Below are positions 45,677 to 55,047 of a stretch of 64,000 nt of DNA, in pieces; the first letter of the stretch is position 1, and each line of letters starts with the position of its first letter. The position numbers and the translations under genes were made by a program. The notes under the pieces are model-generated. The model saw only the letters and a program-made list of their open reading frames with translations, had not been told where the DNA came from and made no database searches. Source of the DNA: an uncultured Collinsella sp. (lineage in GTDB: Bacteria > Actinomycetota > Coriobacteriia > Coriobacteriales > Coriobacteriaceae); assembly GCA_934647195.1 (NCBI GenBank), contig CAKUFD010000001.1, forward strand, positions 124,001 through 188,000, in the 5' to 3' direction.

Positions 45677-46419
45677 AGGACACAACGCGAAGAGCATTCT
45701 TGGCCTCCTGCGGCGTCGCTTCTCTCCTCTGGATTGGCTCCGCTGGAATCGAATCCGCACAGCGTCTTACATCCCACCTTGCCTATAGGCGACTGGAAAG
45801 CAAGACGCCCGCAATAGCGAATGTGGCGATTCGCCCCAACTCATCCTCGGACAAGGGGGTAGATAGCCTGCTTGATCACAATAAAGATGCTGCAGGCTGG
45901 CTTATCGTCGAGAACACGCCGATATCCTACCCCCTTGTTCAAGCGTCTCCACAACACAAAGATTGGTATCTCTACCATGATTTTTGGAATCAAAGGGATG
46001 TGGCAGGATGCCCCTTTATCGACGATAGATCCACCGTCTCGTCCCAACATGTTTTAGTCTTTGGACATCATCTTGGATCGACCGACCTGATGTTCAGCAG
46101 CCTCGCATCAGCTTGGAAGGAGAACGCATTTCAAACACTTGGATCGGCAAGCATCGAAACTGTCGATCGCCTCGTTTACCGTTTTAAACCGCTCTGCGCG
46201 CTGCATGTCGAGAAAGACTATGAGCTCATTCAGCGTTTTAAATGGTCGGATAATACCGAAATGCGCAATTGGCTCTCTTCTATTCTTGAACAAGCAGACA
46301 CTAAAACCCAAACCGCGCGGGAAGACATCCATACCACACGGCAAGTCTTAACGCTCGCCACCTGCTCAAATGCAATAGCAGGGCAGCGAGAACGCACGCT
46401 TATCGTTTTTTCGCGCTAA
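45673..46419 (+). CDS. Class B sortase
   Basis: A membrane transpeptidase that links sorting-signal proteins to the wall or to each other. The 248 residues have an N-terminal anchor (about 9-25, after TTRR), a class B-like stretch KDWYLYHDFWNQRDVAG, the catalytic His132 in LVFGHHLG, the catalytic Cys231 in TLATCSNAI and an Arg at about 239-241. The ATG overlaps the adhesin stop codon (ATGA), so it is coupled to its likely substrate. An upstream frame to 45604 lies inside the adhesin gene. It ends five bases from a converging gene. Confidence 0.9.
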   Translation: MKDTTRRAFLASCGVASLLWIGSAGIESAQRLTSHLAYRRLESKTPAIANVAIRPNSSSDKGVDSLLDHNKDAAGWLIVENTPISYPLVQASPQHKDWYLYHDFWNQRDVAGCPFIDDRSTVSSQHVLVFGHHLGSTDLMFSSLASAWKENAFQTLGSASIETVDRLVYRFKPLCALHVEKDYELIQRFKWSDNTEMRNWLSSILEQADTKTQTAREDIHTTRQVLTLATCSNAIAGQRERTLIVFSR

Positions 46420-46424
46420 CTATT

Positions 46425-46652
46425 CTAGGATGCAGAACCGGCATCCAGCGCATCGTCCGAGCCGGCCGTATCCGTCTCCAGCTGTTTATCAGCTTGCGCG
46501 GCGGCTTTCTCGGCCGCAATGCGCTCGGCACGCACGTCTTCAGGAGTCGAGCACTTGACACCAACAAGCCAAGCGGCGCCAAAACCAAGCAAAAGAGCAA
46601 GGGCAGCCCCTACGGCGTAGGCAACCCAATGGCGACGAATAAAAGACAGCAC
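46425..46652 (-). CDS. Small single-helix membrane protein
   Basis: I do not recognise the family. The 75-residue protein has one membrane helix (about 10-30, YAVGAALALLLGFGAAWLVG), a cysteine just after it, and an acidic alanine-rich tail. The GTG at 46652 is chosen because AGGAGG lies four bases upstream. The frame is open to 46748 without a better start. It follows the large M28-like gene and its terminator. Confidence 0.7.
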   Translation of the reverse strand: MLSFIRRHWVAYAVGAALALLLGFGAAWLVGVKCSTPEDVRAERIAAEKAAAQADKQLETDTAGSDDALDAGSAS

Positions 46653-46729
46653 GGTTCCTCCTGAAACTTGGATACGGTTATCGTAGCAGCTTTTCCAAAA
46701 TTGCAGGCGCCGCACGCGATATCGACCCA

Positions 46730-46760
46730 AAAAGAAGCCCGCTTCCATAAGGAAGCGGGC
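46730..46760 (-). terminator. Terminator of the M28-like gene
   Basis: GCCCGCTTCC (46737-46746) pairs with GGAAGCGGGC (46751-46760), followed on the minus strand by TTCTTTTTGGG. It lies 25 bases past the stop. Confidence 0.88.
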
Positions 46761-46784
46761 AGGTGGTCTTCGTTTGAAAACAGC

Positions 46785-49700
46785 CTACGATCTGCGAATA
46801 ACCTCGGTAACCAAATCGGCTGCATAGTTCACGTTGTCGACATCGAGGTTGATGGGGTGGTCTTGCTCGGTGTAGGCGCAAGCAAAGCTTGACCCCTCAA
46901 CGCCGGCGAGCGTCATTGCGCGCAGGCTCCTCTCCATTGCGGCGTGCGCATCGGTGTCGACATACGGCATCTCGACCGAAGCGAGCGGACGATGGAAATC
47001 GGATGCCACGCGCGAGAAGAGACCGGTGATGCGTCTGTCAGCCTTCAGGATACGGCGCTCTCCCTCGGTCGTAATCATAGAGAGCTGACCGGCGCCAACG
47101 CACTTGAGATTGATGATGAAGACGCCGCGAAGCTTATCGCGATGCTCATCAAGGAACGCCTTCATGCCAGCATTGTCATTCTCGGCAGCGCCGGTGGCAA
47201 CAAACCAGATGTCATGGCCCAAAAGCTCATCGTCTCCCAAAGACGTCACCGCCTGACGAAGCTCATCCCCGCTCCCCTCGCCGGCAGCACCGCCCTTCCA
47301 GCCATCGTCACCATCGAAGTTGTCCCACGAACCAATATCGCGACCGGAACGCTTGGCATCGAAGTCATCGTCCACGCCGAGCCAATCGCTCATGCTGGTC
47401 TCTTCCTTCTTTTTGCGCCCAAACAAGCCGCGACGCTTCTTGGTAGGGGTTGCGGAGACGGGAGTCACGGCATGGATGGTCTCAAACTGTTCCTGCGGAA
47501 CAGGCGCCACCACGTCGGTCGAATCAATAACGGTAAAGGTCGGCTTTGCTGCGACGGGCTGATCCATATCGACCGGAGCCGGAATGGAAGAGAAGGGATC
47601 TACCGGTTTGGCGGAAGGATCGGGAAGATCGAAAAGCGAAGCGCGGTTCGCCACGGGGTTTGCCCGAACTACCGGAGTGACCGGCGGAATCTGAGTCGGT
47701 GCAGCGGTAGGGGATACAGGGGTCGAATCGAGCGACGGAATGTTGAGCTGTCGCTGGGGACGCGGTGCGGGCGCCGGAGCAGGAGTAATCTGAGCCATCA
47801 GAGAATCGACGGTCTCAACCTGCGCGGGCATAGGCTGGGTTCCCTGAGGCTGAGCAGGCATGGCCTGCGTGCCCCCCACGGAAACTTCTTCCGTGGGAAC
47901 AAAGACCTGCGTAGACTCGACAGCAGACTCTTCGGAACTGTCAGCCGAAAGCTCGTCGTTGTCCTCCGACTCAACGTCATCCCCCTGCTCATCCATTATC
48001 TGAGCCATATCAACGGAAATCGTCTCATCGGGCGCAGGCGGTACCTGCTCTTCTTCAACCTCATCCGCCTCATCCTGAAGAATATCCCCAGCAGCATCGG
48101 CATCCTCAGATTCCTCCGCAGACTGATCAATCTCATCGAGCGGCAAGGGCTCATCTTCGATCAACTCGAAATCAGCCTCAGCGATCTCCATATCATCAGT
48201 AGGGATGATCTCTTCAAAATCCTCTTCACCCGTAAGCACGAGCGGCTGTTCTTCGGCAGCGGCAGGCGCGGGACTCTCTTTAACGAGCTCGTCTGGAATG
48301 GGAGCCACGATGGAGGTCTGAGATGCATCGATGGGATGATCTTCAACAAGCTCATCCGGAATGGGCGGAACGATTGAGGTTTGCGAGGCATCGATAGTCT
48401 CTTCTGCAGGCTGCTCTTCAGATTGCCCGGCAGTCTGCTGCGCCCCAATCTGCTCATCCAAGGCGGCGGGCTCGTTTTCGGCACCATAAGCCTCAACGTC
48501 CTCACCATCGGCGAGCTCTGCCACGACGGCAGGAATCGCAAGAGCCTCCTCTTCCTCGCTTACCTCTTCGTCAAAGAGCGATGGAGTAATCGGAACGACT
48601 GCAGGGGCAGGAACGGGCACAGACGTGGCAGGTGCAGGCGCAACAGGGGCAGGCGTGTCAATGTGCTCGACAGGGGCTGCGACGGGAGTCTCATCGATCT
48701 CTTCCTCAGTCGCTTCCTCAACCTGATTTTCAACCGGAGCGGCAGCGGAATCCTCAACCGGAGTAACGACGGTCTCGTCCACAGGGAACTGGCCCTCATC
48801 GTACTCGAGGTCACACTCAGCAGGAATCATGCCCAAGGCGCGGATGGCGTCCGCGCCAAAACGCAAATTGCCAGCAACATTGAGAGGCAGGATCGGAGCG
48901 GGCTGCGCAGCGGCATCTGCCACAGCATCGGTTGCGACGGGAACAGCATCCACCGGGACAAAATCAGCATCGGCAGGAGTATCGTCAGCATCTTCATCGG
49001 CAACCGGAACCTCCTCCGGCTGCTCGACAGCCTGCTGCCCTTCAAGCTGCTCATCTTGAACAGGCGCTGCGGGCGGCAGGATAGGCATCTCGTCTGCAGT
49101 GCCCGTCTCATCATCGTTGGGTTCGACCTGCTCAGGCTCCTCTTGATAAAGAGGTTCGCCCTCACCCTCTGCCGTATAAGAGCTCTGGTACGCAACATTC
49201 AGCGAATCCAGATACTCCTCAAAGGGAACGTCCTCGGGGAACTCATCGGCACGAGACGATGGCGCAACCGCATCCATAACGCCCAGCATGGCCGCCACGG
49301 AAGATTTGTTGCAGATGGCGCCCGTGGTATAGGGCATGGCAAAACGATCGAAAAGAAATGCAATAGAACGCAGAAGGGGGATCAGAGAGAAAAGAATGGC
49401 GACAACCCAAAGTACCGCCTTGAGAGCGCCCGGAAGAGGGAGCAGACGAAGGATGGCAACAGCCGCGGGAAGCACCATGGCAACCGGAAAGAGCTTGTTG
49501 AGAAGCGGGCGATAGTTTGCGAACGGCTCACGGCTCAACAGGTCGGCGCGAGCGGAATCGTAATGGGCAACCACAACAACCGGACGATTGCGGGGTGAAG
49601 CAAGAGGGCCGGATGCCTGGTGATAAGCGATGACATTTTGAGAAAGGCCGTTGGCGCCAATCGCGGGAACAGAAATCTTATCCAAACGGATGAGTACGTA

Positions 49701-49976
49701 CAGGATGCCCACCGCAAGCACGATCAAGAAGCCAAAAATGCCCAGCGCGCCGCCGATTCCCATGAGAATCGTGGCCACGAACAGCGCGATTCCTGCAATA
49801 GCGGAAACATTTTTTCGAGACGAGGAAGCGGTGAATTCCTGCACCTCGGGAGTAAAACCATGGTCGGTGAAGATACGTGCAATGACATCTGCGGCGGTGC
49901 GCTCTTCCTCGCTGCAGGCGGGAGTGATCTCCGTGCGCTGCAGGAGATGGTTCAAATATTTTTTGCTGTTAGCCAT
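46785..49976 (-). CDS. Large membrane protein with an M28-like domain split by an acidic disordered region
   Basis: A 1063-residue protein, unusual for the family. The M28-like start has AHYDSARAD (His138) near residue 135 and ICNKSSVAAM near 221, with membrane helices near 57-98 and 160-210. Residues about 265-900 are a Pro/Ala/Glu/Asp-rich low-complexity region with a tandem 20-residue repeat (IDASQTSIV..IPDELV). The fold then resumes with GHDIWFVATGAAEND (Glu932), INLKCVG (958) and DHPINLD (1040). The NDN and INLD metal aspartates of M28 enzymes are replaced, so catalysis is doubtful. The start at 49976 has GGAG seven bases upstream. Confidence 0.75.
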   Translation of the reverse strand: MANSKKYLNHLLQRTEITPACSEEERTAADVIARIFTDHGFTPEVQEFTASSSRKNVSAIAGIALFVATILMGIGGALGIFGFLIVLAVGILYVLIRLDKISVPAIGANGLSQNVIAYHQASGPLASPRNRPVVVVAHYDSARADLLSREPFANYRPLLNKLFPVAMVLPAAVAILRLLPLPGALKAVLWVVAILFSLIPLLRSIAFLFDRFAMPYTTGAICNKSSVAAMLGVMDAVAPSSRADEFPEDVPFEEYLDSLNVAYQSSYTAEGEGEPLYQEEPEQVEPNDDETGTADEMPILPPAAPVQDEQLEGQQAVEQPEEVPVADEDADDTPADADFVPVDAVPVATDAVADAAAQPAPILPLNVAGNLRFGADAIRALGMIPAECDLEYDEGQFPVDETVVTPVEDSAAAPVENQVEEATEEEIDETPVAAPVEHIDTPAPVAPAPATSVPVPAPAVVPITPSLFDEEVSEEEEALAIPAVVAELADGEDVEAYGAENEPAALDEQIGAQQTAGQSEEQPAEETIDASQTSIVPPIPDELVEDHPIDASQTSIVAPIPDELVKESPAPAAAEEQPLVLTGEEDFEEIIPTDDMEIAEADFELIEDEPLPLDEIDQSAEESEDADAAGDILQDEADEVEEEQVPPAPDETISVDMAQIMDEQGDDVESEDNDELSADSSEESAVESTQVFVPTEEVSVGGTQAMPAQPQGTQPMPAQVETVDSLMAQITPAPAPAPRPQRQLNIPSLDSTPVSPTAAPTQIPPVTPVVRANPVANRASLFDLPDPSAKPVDPFSSIPAPVDMDQPVAAKPTFTVIDSTDVVAPVPQEQFETIHAVTPVSATPTKKRRGLFGRKKKEETSMSDWLGVDDDFDAKRSGRDIGSWDNFDGDDGWKGGAAGEGSGDELRQAVTSLGDDELLGHDIWFVATGAAENDNAGMKAFLDEHRDKLRGVFIINLKCVGAGQLSMITTEGERRILKADRRITGLFSRVASDFHRPLASVEMPYVDTDAHAAMERSLRAMTLAGVEGSSFACAYTEQDHPINLDVDNVNYAADLVTEVIRRS

Positions 49977-50188
49977 GTAGGGCTCCATATCGCGATTACT
50001 TAATGCATGCAGACATACCGCTCCCACGATAAGCCTGTATAGGCGAAAGTATACCCTTACTTATCTCTAGCTGCAGCGCCGAGGCCGGATGCCAGCCCCC
50101 TTGGCACATTTTCCCCGCGAGACTCCATATCGATTAAAATGGTACCGTTGCGGCGAAACGGTCCACTGCGAAAGGGGTTGCGCGTCTT

Positions 50189-51223
50189 ATGAGTGGAACA
50201 AATATTCAATCGGTTGATAGCTCAGGCGAGCGCAACGAATCCGCTCGGCGCATTCTCAATCTGCTTTTCATCCTTAACTGCACCTCGAGGCCCCTTACAA
50301 CCACCGAGATCATCACCGATAGCGATCTTGGGTATGGAATGGCGGGCGCGATTAGCGAAAAGAAGAAATTCCAGCGTGATCGCAAGAAGCTCGAAGAGTA
50401 TGGGGTCCACATCCGCGAAGTTAAGGAGAGCGGAGCCAGCGAGACAGAGGAAAGCCGGTGGGAAATCGACCGCGGACGCACTCATATCGACACGGCCGTC
50501 GTCACCCAAGATGACGCTGATATGCTCGTTCATGCCGTCGATGAGTATCTGACGCGCACGAAGATATCCTTCCGTTCTGCATTGCTGCGTATCCGAGCAG
50601 TCGCGGCAGCGATCGACGTCGATGCCGAACAGGACGAGACCATCGGTGATGATAAGTACGTGAACGACCAGATTCAAAACGTGCTCGATACCGTGTGGGC
50701 AGCCTATTGTTCACACAAGTCACTCCCTTTCTGCTATCGAGACGCAAAGGGCAAGGAATCCAAGAGGACGGTATCGATCTACGGCATTGTCAACCAGGCA
50801 AATCAATGTTATTTCGTCGGTCTCGACAATCTTTCTGGCGAGGTTCGAACCTTCCGCACCGACCGTGTCACGCGCATGAATAAACCCCGCGGATCTTACT
50901 CCATCCCCCATGACTTCTCCCTCGACGCCTTTCAGTTCCTCCCCTTCGATTTGGGTGACGAGGAGGAGATGCAGGCGACCTTCGCGTTCCCCGCGCAATC
51001 CGTTCCGGGAGAAATCGAGGTCCTCACTCACGGAAGAGGCACGCTTGAAAAGCAACCGGACGGCTCTTTGCGCTGGAACATCGCTGTGAAAAATCCAGAC
51101 TCTGCCGTAGCCATGGCCCTTTCCAACGCTTCCCTCGGCATGCGCCCCTGTTCTCCCGCATCCCTTGTTTCCCTTTGGAATTCAACGATCACCAAGGCGG
51201 TGGAAGCCCATGGCCGAATCTAA
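50189..51223 (+). CDS. WYL-domain transcriptional regulator, first of a tandem pair
   Basis: A 344-residue regulator with an N-terminal winged helix (about 18-95, ARRILNLLFILNCTSRPLTT; KKFQRDRKKLEEYG) and a WYL-type domain near 170-250 (SLPFCYRDAKGK, QCYFVGLDNLSGE, TFRTDRV). The WYL residues are partly altered. The layout resembles PafB, which with PafC governs a DNA-damage response in mycobacteria; orthology is inferred from arrangement only. AAAGGGG lies 12 bases before the ATG. It overlaps the second gene by 14 bases. Confidence 0.82.
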   Translation: MSGTNIQSVDSSGERNESARRILNLLFILNCTSRPLTTTEIITDSDLGYGMAGAISEKKKFQRDRKKLEEYGVHIREVKESGASETEESRWEIDRGRTHIDTAVVTQDDADMLVHAVDEYLTRTKISFRSALLRIRAVAAAIDVDAEQDETIGDDKYVNDQIQNVLDTVWAAYCSHKSLPFCYRDAKGKESKRTVSIYGIVNQANQCYFVGLDNLSGEVRTFRTDRVTRMNKPRGSYSIPHDFSLDAFQFLPFDLGDEEEMQATFAFPAQSVPGEIEVLTHGRGTLEKQPDGSLRWNIAVKNPDSAVAMALSNASLGMRPCSPASLVSLWNSTITKAVEAHGRI

Positions 51224-52136
51224 ACTCAAAGCCGATCAGATCGTCGCCGGCGGCATCAGGCTTCTTCAGCTACTCACCGCCGCCCCAAATCAATCGGTAT
51301 CCATCGCGCGTGCCTGCTCCGTACTTGGAGTCCAGGCCTCCGACCTCGATCGTATCGTCGAGATCGTATCGAGCCTCTCCGACCGCTCAACCGGCGTCAG
51401 GGCGATTATCGATATGGATGAAAAGACGATATCCCTCGGTGGAGACGCTGCCCGTCTTGTACCGCTGCGACTCTCCATTAACGATGCCGCTGTATTGAGG
51501 TATGTCCTCACCTCGTTGAATATCGACCAGGATACCCGCCTTCGCATCCAAGCGGCGCTCGATGACCCGTCGCAACTCCAAACCCAAGTGATTTCTTTGG
51601 CGGAGCCTGCGCGCTATGGCTCGTTCTATCAAAAGCTCCTCGAGGCGATCGAGGATGGCGTGAGGCTCCTCATGGGGTATCGTTCCGCCGACGAAAAGGA
51701 GTCGCGCGTACGCACCATCGACCCTTATCGCCTGGTAAGCGAAGGTTCGGCAACGTATTTGGATGCCTGGGATGTTGAGGTGGATGAGCAGCGCAAGTAT
51801 CGCCTCGACCGCATCTCCTCCCTCGAGATGACAGATGAATCGTCAATGAATCATCCATTCGATCGAGCCGACATACAGGAAAGTCTCGAAAAATCAGGCA
51901 CCCGAGTCTTGGTGCGATGCACTAAAACCTATCTACCCCTCATCACCTGGTCCGGCATCACGCACACCGATGATCAAGGCGACGGGACAGTCGTGCTCGA
52001 AGTATGCCTAACTTCTAAATCTTGGCTGTTCGACCAGATTCTCGCCGCTGCGGGCAACCTTTTGATTCTGCAGCCCCAAGCACTCCGCATGGAATTCTCA
52101 TCCTACGCGAAGCGCCTGATTCTCCCCGAGATATAG
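51210..52136 (+). CDS. WYL-domain transcriptional regulator, second of a tandem pair
   Basis: A 308-residue partner with an N-terminal helical domain (AGGIRLLQLLTAAPNQSVSI, VLGVQASDLDRIVE) and a WYL domain from about 170 (GVRLLMGYRSADEK, DPYRLVSEGSATYLDAWD, KYRLDRI). It matches PafC in position and layout. The ATG at 51210 has GGTGG six bases upstream; a longer frame to 51165 lies inside the first gene. It ends two bases from the stop of the converging helicase gene. Confidence 0.82.
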   Translation: MAESKLKADQIVAGGIRLLQLLTAAPNQSVSIARACSVLGVQASDLDRIVEIVSSLSDRSTGVRAIIDMDEKTISLGGDAARLVPLRLSINDAAVLRYVLTSLNIDQDTRLRIQAALDDPSQLQTQVISLAEPARYGSFYQKLLEAIEDGVRLLMGYRSADEKESRVRTIDPYRLVSEGSATYLDAWDVEVDEQRKYRLDRISSLEMTDESSMNHPFDRADIQESLEKSGTRVLVRCTKTYLPLITWSGITHTDDQGDGTVVLEVCLTSKSWLFDQILAAAGNLLILQPQALRMEFSSYAKRLILPEI

Positions 52137-52138
52137 GG

Positions 52139-55030
52139 TTACTTCGACCTTCCGCGGCGCCATAGCTCCAGGTAGCGTCCAACCTGATTGGACTCGATCT
52201 TTTGGTATCCCGAAGTTGGAAGCGATTGCAAAAACTTCTTCCCGTATCCCTTTGTCACCAGACGGGAATCGGCAAGCACAAGAACTCCCACGTCCGAGGA
52301 GGTACGGATAAGGCGACCCGCCGCCTGTTTGACCTCAAGCACGGCATCGGGCAACGCATACTGCGCCCACGCCCGCTCTTCACGAAGGTCTCGCTCCTGA
52401 GCTAACGGATCGGTGGGGCTCGCAAAAGGAAGTTTGGGAATCACCACGCAGCGCAAGGTATCGCCAGAAGCATCAAAACCCTCCCAAAACGCTTTGAGGG
52501 CAAAAAGGGATGACGATTTTTCTGCAATAAAATGATCGCGAAGATACCGTGGCGAAGAATTGCGTTGCTGACATGCGAGCTCCAAGCCTTCTGCCGCAAG
52601 CTTGGGCTCCACACGGGCATAGAGGTCTTCCATGTCTCGCCTGTTGGTGAAGAGTGTCAGCGCCGATCCTCCCATGGCAAGATGCACATCGACAAGCAAC
52701 TTTTCCAAGGTATCGAGGTATGCATCGCGGCTCCGCGGGTCGGGAACATCCCCCGCCACCACAACCGTCATGTTCTCATCGAAGTTATAGCTCGAATCCA
52801 AATGCACCGTCTTGGTCAACCCCGAAGGAAGACGATCGAGACCAACGGACTTTGTGAAGTGCGAGAAATTGCCTGCAATCGAGATAGTTGCCGACGTGAA
52901 CACGACCGACTGCATCTCCGAAAGCCAACGCTCCGCCAACGCCTCGCCGATGTCCAAAAGCTCGGCAGACAGCGCCTCTCCGCCCGCCTTGAGACGACGA
53001 TTTACTCTCAACGAGAACACGTAGCGCTCGTCGGTGCCTTCAACGATAAGGGCGAGGGTCTCCTTCATCTCCTTAAGGTGGCGAGCACCATCGGCGACCT
53101 CGACAACAAGGTCCGGCTTGTCCGCACCCACGGTCTCTACCAGCGAAGATAGGTTCTTTGCCGCCTCGTCGAGGGCGGAGAGCGCCGTCTTGGCTGGGGC
53201 GAGGAACTCCTCCCATGCCGCACTCCCCCTCAATTCGGGACCAATCCAAAGATTGACCATATCGTAAGATCCTCCGCGCTGAGTGCGGGAAAGGTCTCGG
53301 GTAGCATCAAACAAATTGACCATGGCGAGCGATGCACGACGTGTACTCACCACCGCCTTTGCCGTAAGACCCATATAGAGCGTCGCGGCATCCGAGCCGG
53401 CCAGCTGGTGCGTCAACTGCCCAAGGGCGCCCATACGCTCCCCGCCCAGACGCTCAAATACCGCACGCGACTCGTCGGCAGACACCATTTGAGCCCATTG
53501 CCTGCGTGCTTCGCGTTCCACCGAATGAGCCTCGTCAACGATCCAGTGGCGAATAGGGGGCAGGATTTTCCCATCTGCCGCCACGTTTCTAAAAAGAAGT
53601 GAGTGGTTTGTGACCACGATATCTGCGCGGGCGGCGCGGCGGCGTGCCCCATGTACCAAACAGCCATCCGGGAAGAACGGACACAAACGTCGAGCGCACT
53701 CGCGCGATGCGGTTGTAAGGTCGGCGCGGTTCACACTGCGCCAGCGTATACCCAATCCGTCGAGGTCCCCATCAGGAGATTGGCAAGCAAAGGCATAGAT
53801 AACGGCAATCGCCGTGAGGGTATCCGCCGGGTCCTTATCCGTCTTGATTTCACTCGATGAGCGGCTCAGGCGCTCGAGCTTGCGCAAACAAGGATAGTGA
53901 TCGTATCCCTTAAGTGCCGTAAAGGAGAGGCCTCCGTTATATTGAGCGGCAAGCCTGGGGAGCTCGTGGAACATGAGTTGGTCTGCCAGATTATTCGATT
54001 TTGTAGCGATGCCAACGGTAATGTGATTGCGCTTGGCTGCCTCTGCGGCGGGCAAAAGGTATGCAATCGATTTGCCGACGCCTGTTCCAGCCTCAATAAC
54101 GCGATGACCGCGCAATGCAAAGGCGTCGCGCACCTCCTGAGCCATCTCGACTTGCTCGGCACGGGCCTCGAATCCCTCATACATCGATGCGACTTTACCT
54201 CCGGGAAGGAATTCCGCCTCAATCTCTTCATGCGAAGGCATATCGATTTTTGGCAGGTTGTCGGCATCAACACATTCAGGGGAGAGATCAGCATGAACAA
54301 CGCGCTGCCGCTCCGCCACCAAAGAAAACGCGGCACCTGGATGCTCCGCTGCAAGATAGGAGAAAATCGGGCGATATGGCCAACTGACATCAGGGTGCAT
54401 GTCGGCAAGATGGGACAAAAGGCCTGCGGGAAGGTCCGCTAAAGCCGTGAGGAGAATGCGCCAGACGCCGCACAGCGCCTCGACATCCGCATCGGCACGA
54501 TGGGACACGGCATCGCAACCAAAAAGATCGGCCATAAACGAAAGCTTATGAGAGGCAAGACGCGGCAGTGCAATGCGGGAAAGTGCCAAGGAATCGATCC
54601 AGATGTCGCTTACGCGCACCCCTCCCTTCACCGATTCGATAAAAGACCTATCAAACGTCGCATTATGGGCGATAACGGGGCATCCACCAACAAATTCTTC
54701 CAGCGCCGCAACCGCCTCTTCGGCACTTGGAGCGTCGGCCACATCGGCGTCGGTAATACTCGTCAGACGCGTGATTTCCGCAGGTATGGGGCAGCCCGGA
54801 TGAACAAAGGTGTCGAACCGCTCCACTACCTCGCGGCCGCGCAAGCGAGCTGCAGAAATTTCAATCAGCTTGTTATCCTGCAGCGAAAGGCCGGTCGTCT
54901 CGGTATCGAGAACGATCACATCATCTTCTATTAATCCAAAAGAACGCGTTTTCGCTCGATCGGCGAGCGTCTCGTATGCTTCGATCACATAATCGGGAGT
55001 ACCGGATAAAACCGCGTCTTTCATGAGCAT
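52139..55030 (-). CDS. DinG-type DNA helicase with N-terminal DEDDh exonuclease
   Basis: A 963-residue protein. The exonuclease domain (about 35-200) has VLDTETTGLSL, VIAHNATFDRSF and HRADADVEAL. The helicase has Walker A EAGTGVGKSIAY, a DEAH box (VDEAHSVE), and SAT (VFTSATIS), with the C-terminal QAAGRLIRTS. Cysteines in YPCLRK, ECARRLCPFFPDGC sit where XPD/DinG proteins hold a 4Fe-4S cluster. It probably unwinds DNA at lesions or R-loops. The start at 55030 is one of two close ATGs. It follows ddl by 17 bases. Confidence 0.9.
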   Translation of the reverse strand: MLMKDAVLSGTPDYVIEAYETLADRAKTRSFGLIEDDVIVLDTETTGLSLQDNKLIEISAARLRGREVVERFDTFVHPGCPIPAEITRLTSITDADVADAPSAEEAVAALEEFVGGCPVIAHNATFDRSFIESVKGGVRVSDIWIDSLALSRIALPRLASHKLSFMADLFGCDAVSHRADADVEALCGVWRILLTALADLPAGLLSHLADMHPDVSWPYRPIFSYLAAEHPGAAFSLVAERQRVVHADLSPECVDADNLPKIDMPSHEEIEAEFLPGGKVASMYEGFEARAEQVEMAQEVRDAFALRGHRVIEAGTGVGKSIAYLLPAAEAAKRNHITVGIATKSNNLADQLMFHELPRLAAQYNGGLSFTALKGYDHYPCLRKLERLSRSSSEIKTDKDPADTLTAIAVIYAFACQSPDGDLDGLGIRWRSVNRADLTTASRECARRLCPFFPDGCLVHGARRRAARADIVVTNHSLLFRNVAADGKILPPIRHWIVDEAHSVEREARRQWAQMVSADESRAVFERLGGERMGALGQLTHQLAGSDAATLYMGLTAKAVVSTRRASLAMVNLFDATRDLSRTQRGGSYDMVNLWIGPELRGSAAWEEFLAPAKTALSALDEAAKNLSSLVETVGADKPDLVVEVADGARHLKEMKETLALIVEGTDERYVFSLRVNRRLKAGGEALSAELLDIGEALAERWLSEMQSVVFTSATISIAGNFSHFTKSVGLDRLPSGLTKTVHLDSSYNFDENMTVVVAGDVPDPRSRDAYLDTLEKLLVDVHLAMGGSALTLFTNRRDMEDLYARVEPKLAAEGLELACQQRNSSPRYLRDHFIAEKSSSLFALKAFWEGFDASGDTLRCVVIPKLPFASPTDPLAQERDLREERAWAQYALPDAVLEVKQAAGRLIRTSSDVGVLVLADSRLVTKGYGKKFLQSLPTSGYQKIESNQVGRYLELWRRGRSK

Positions 55031-55047
55031 AGGGGCTCTTTTTCTCC

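Noticed and set aside
46944..48377. Plus-strand open frame of 477 residues opposite the M28-like gene
   Set aside because: Antisense shadow of the low-complexity acidic region, which translates to arginine-rich nonsense.
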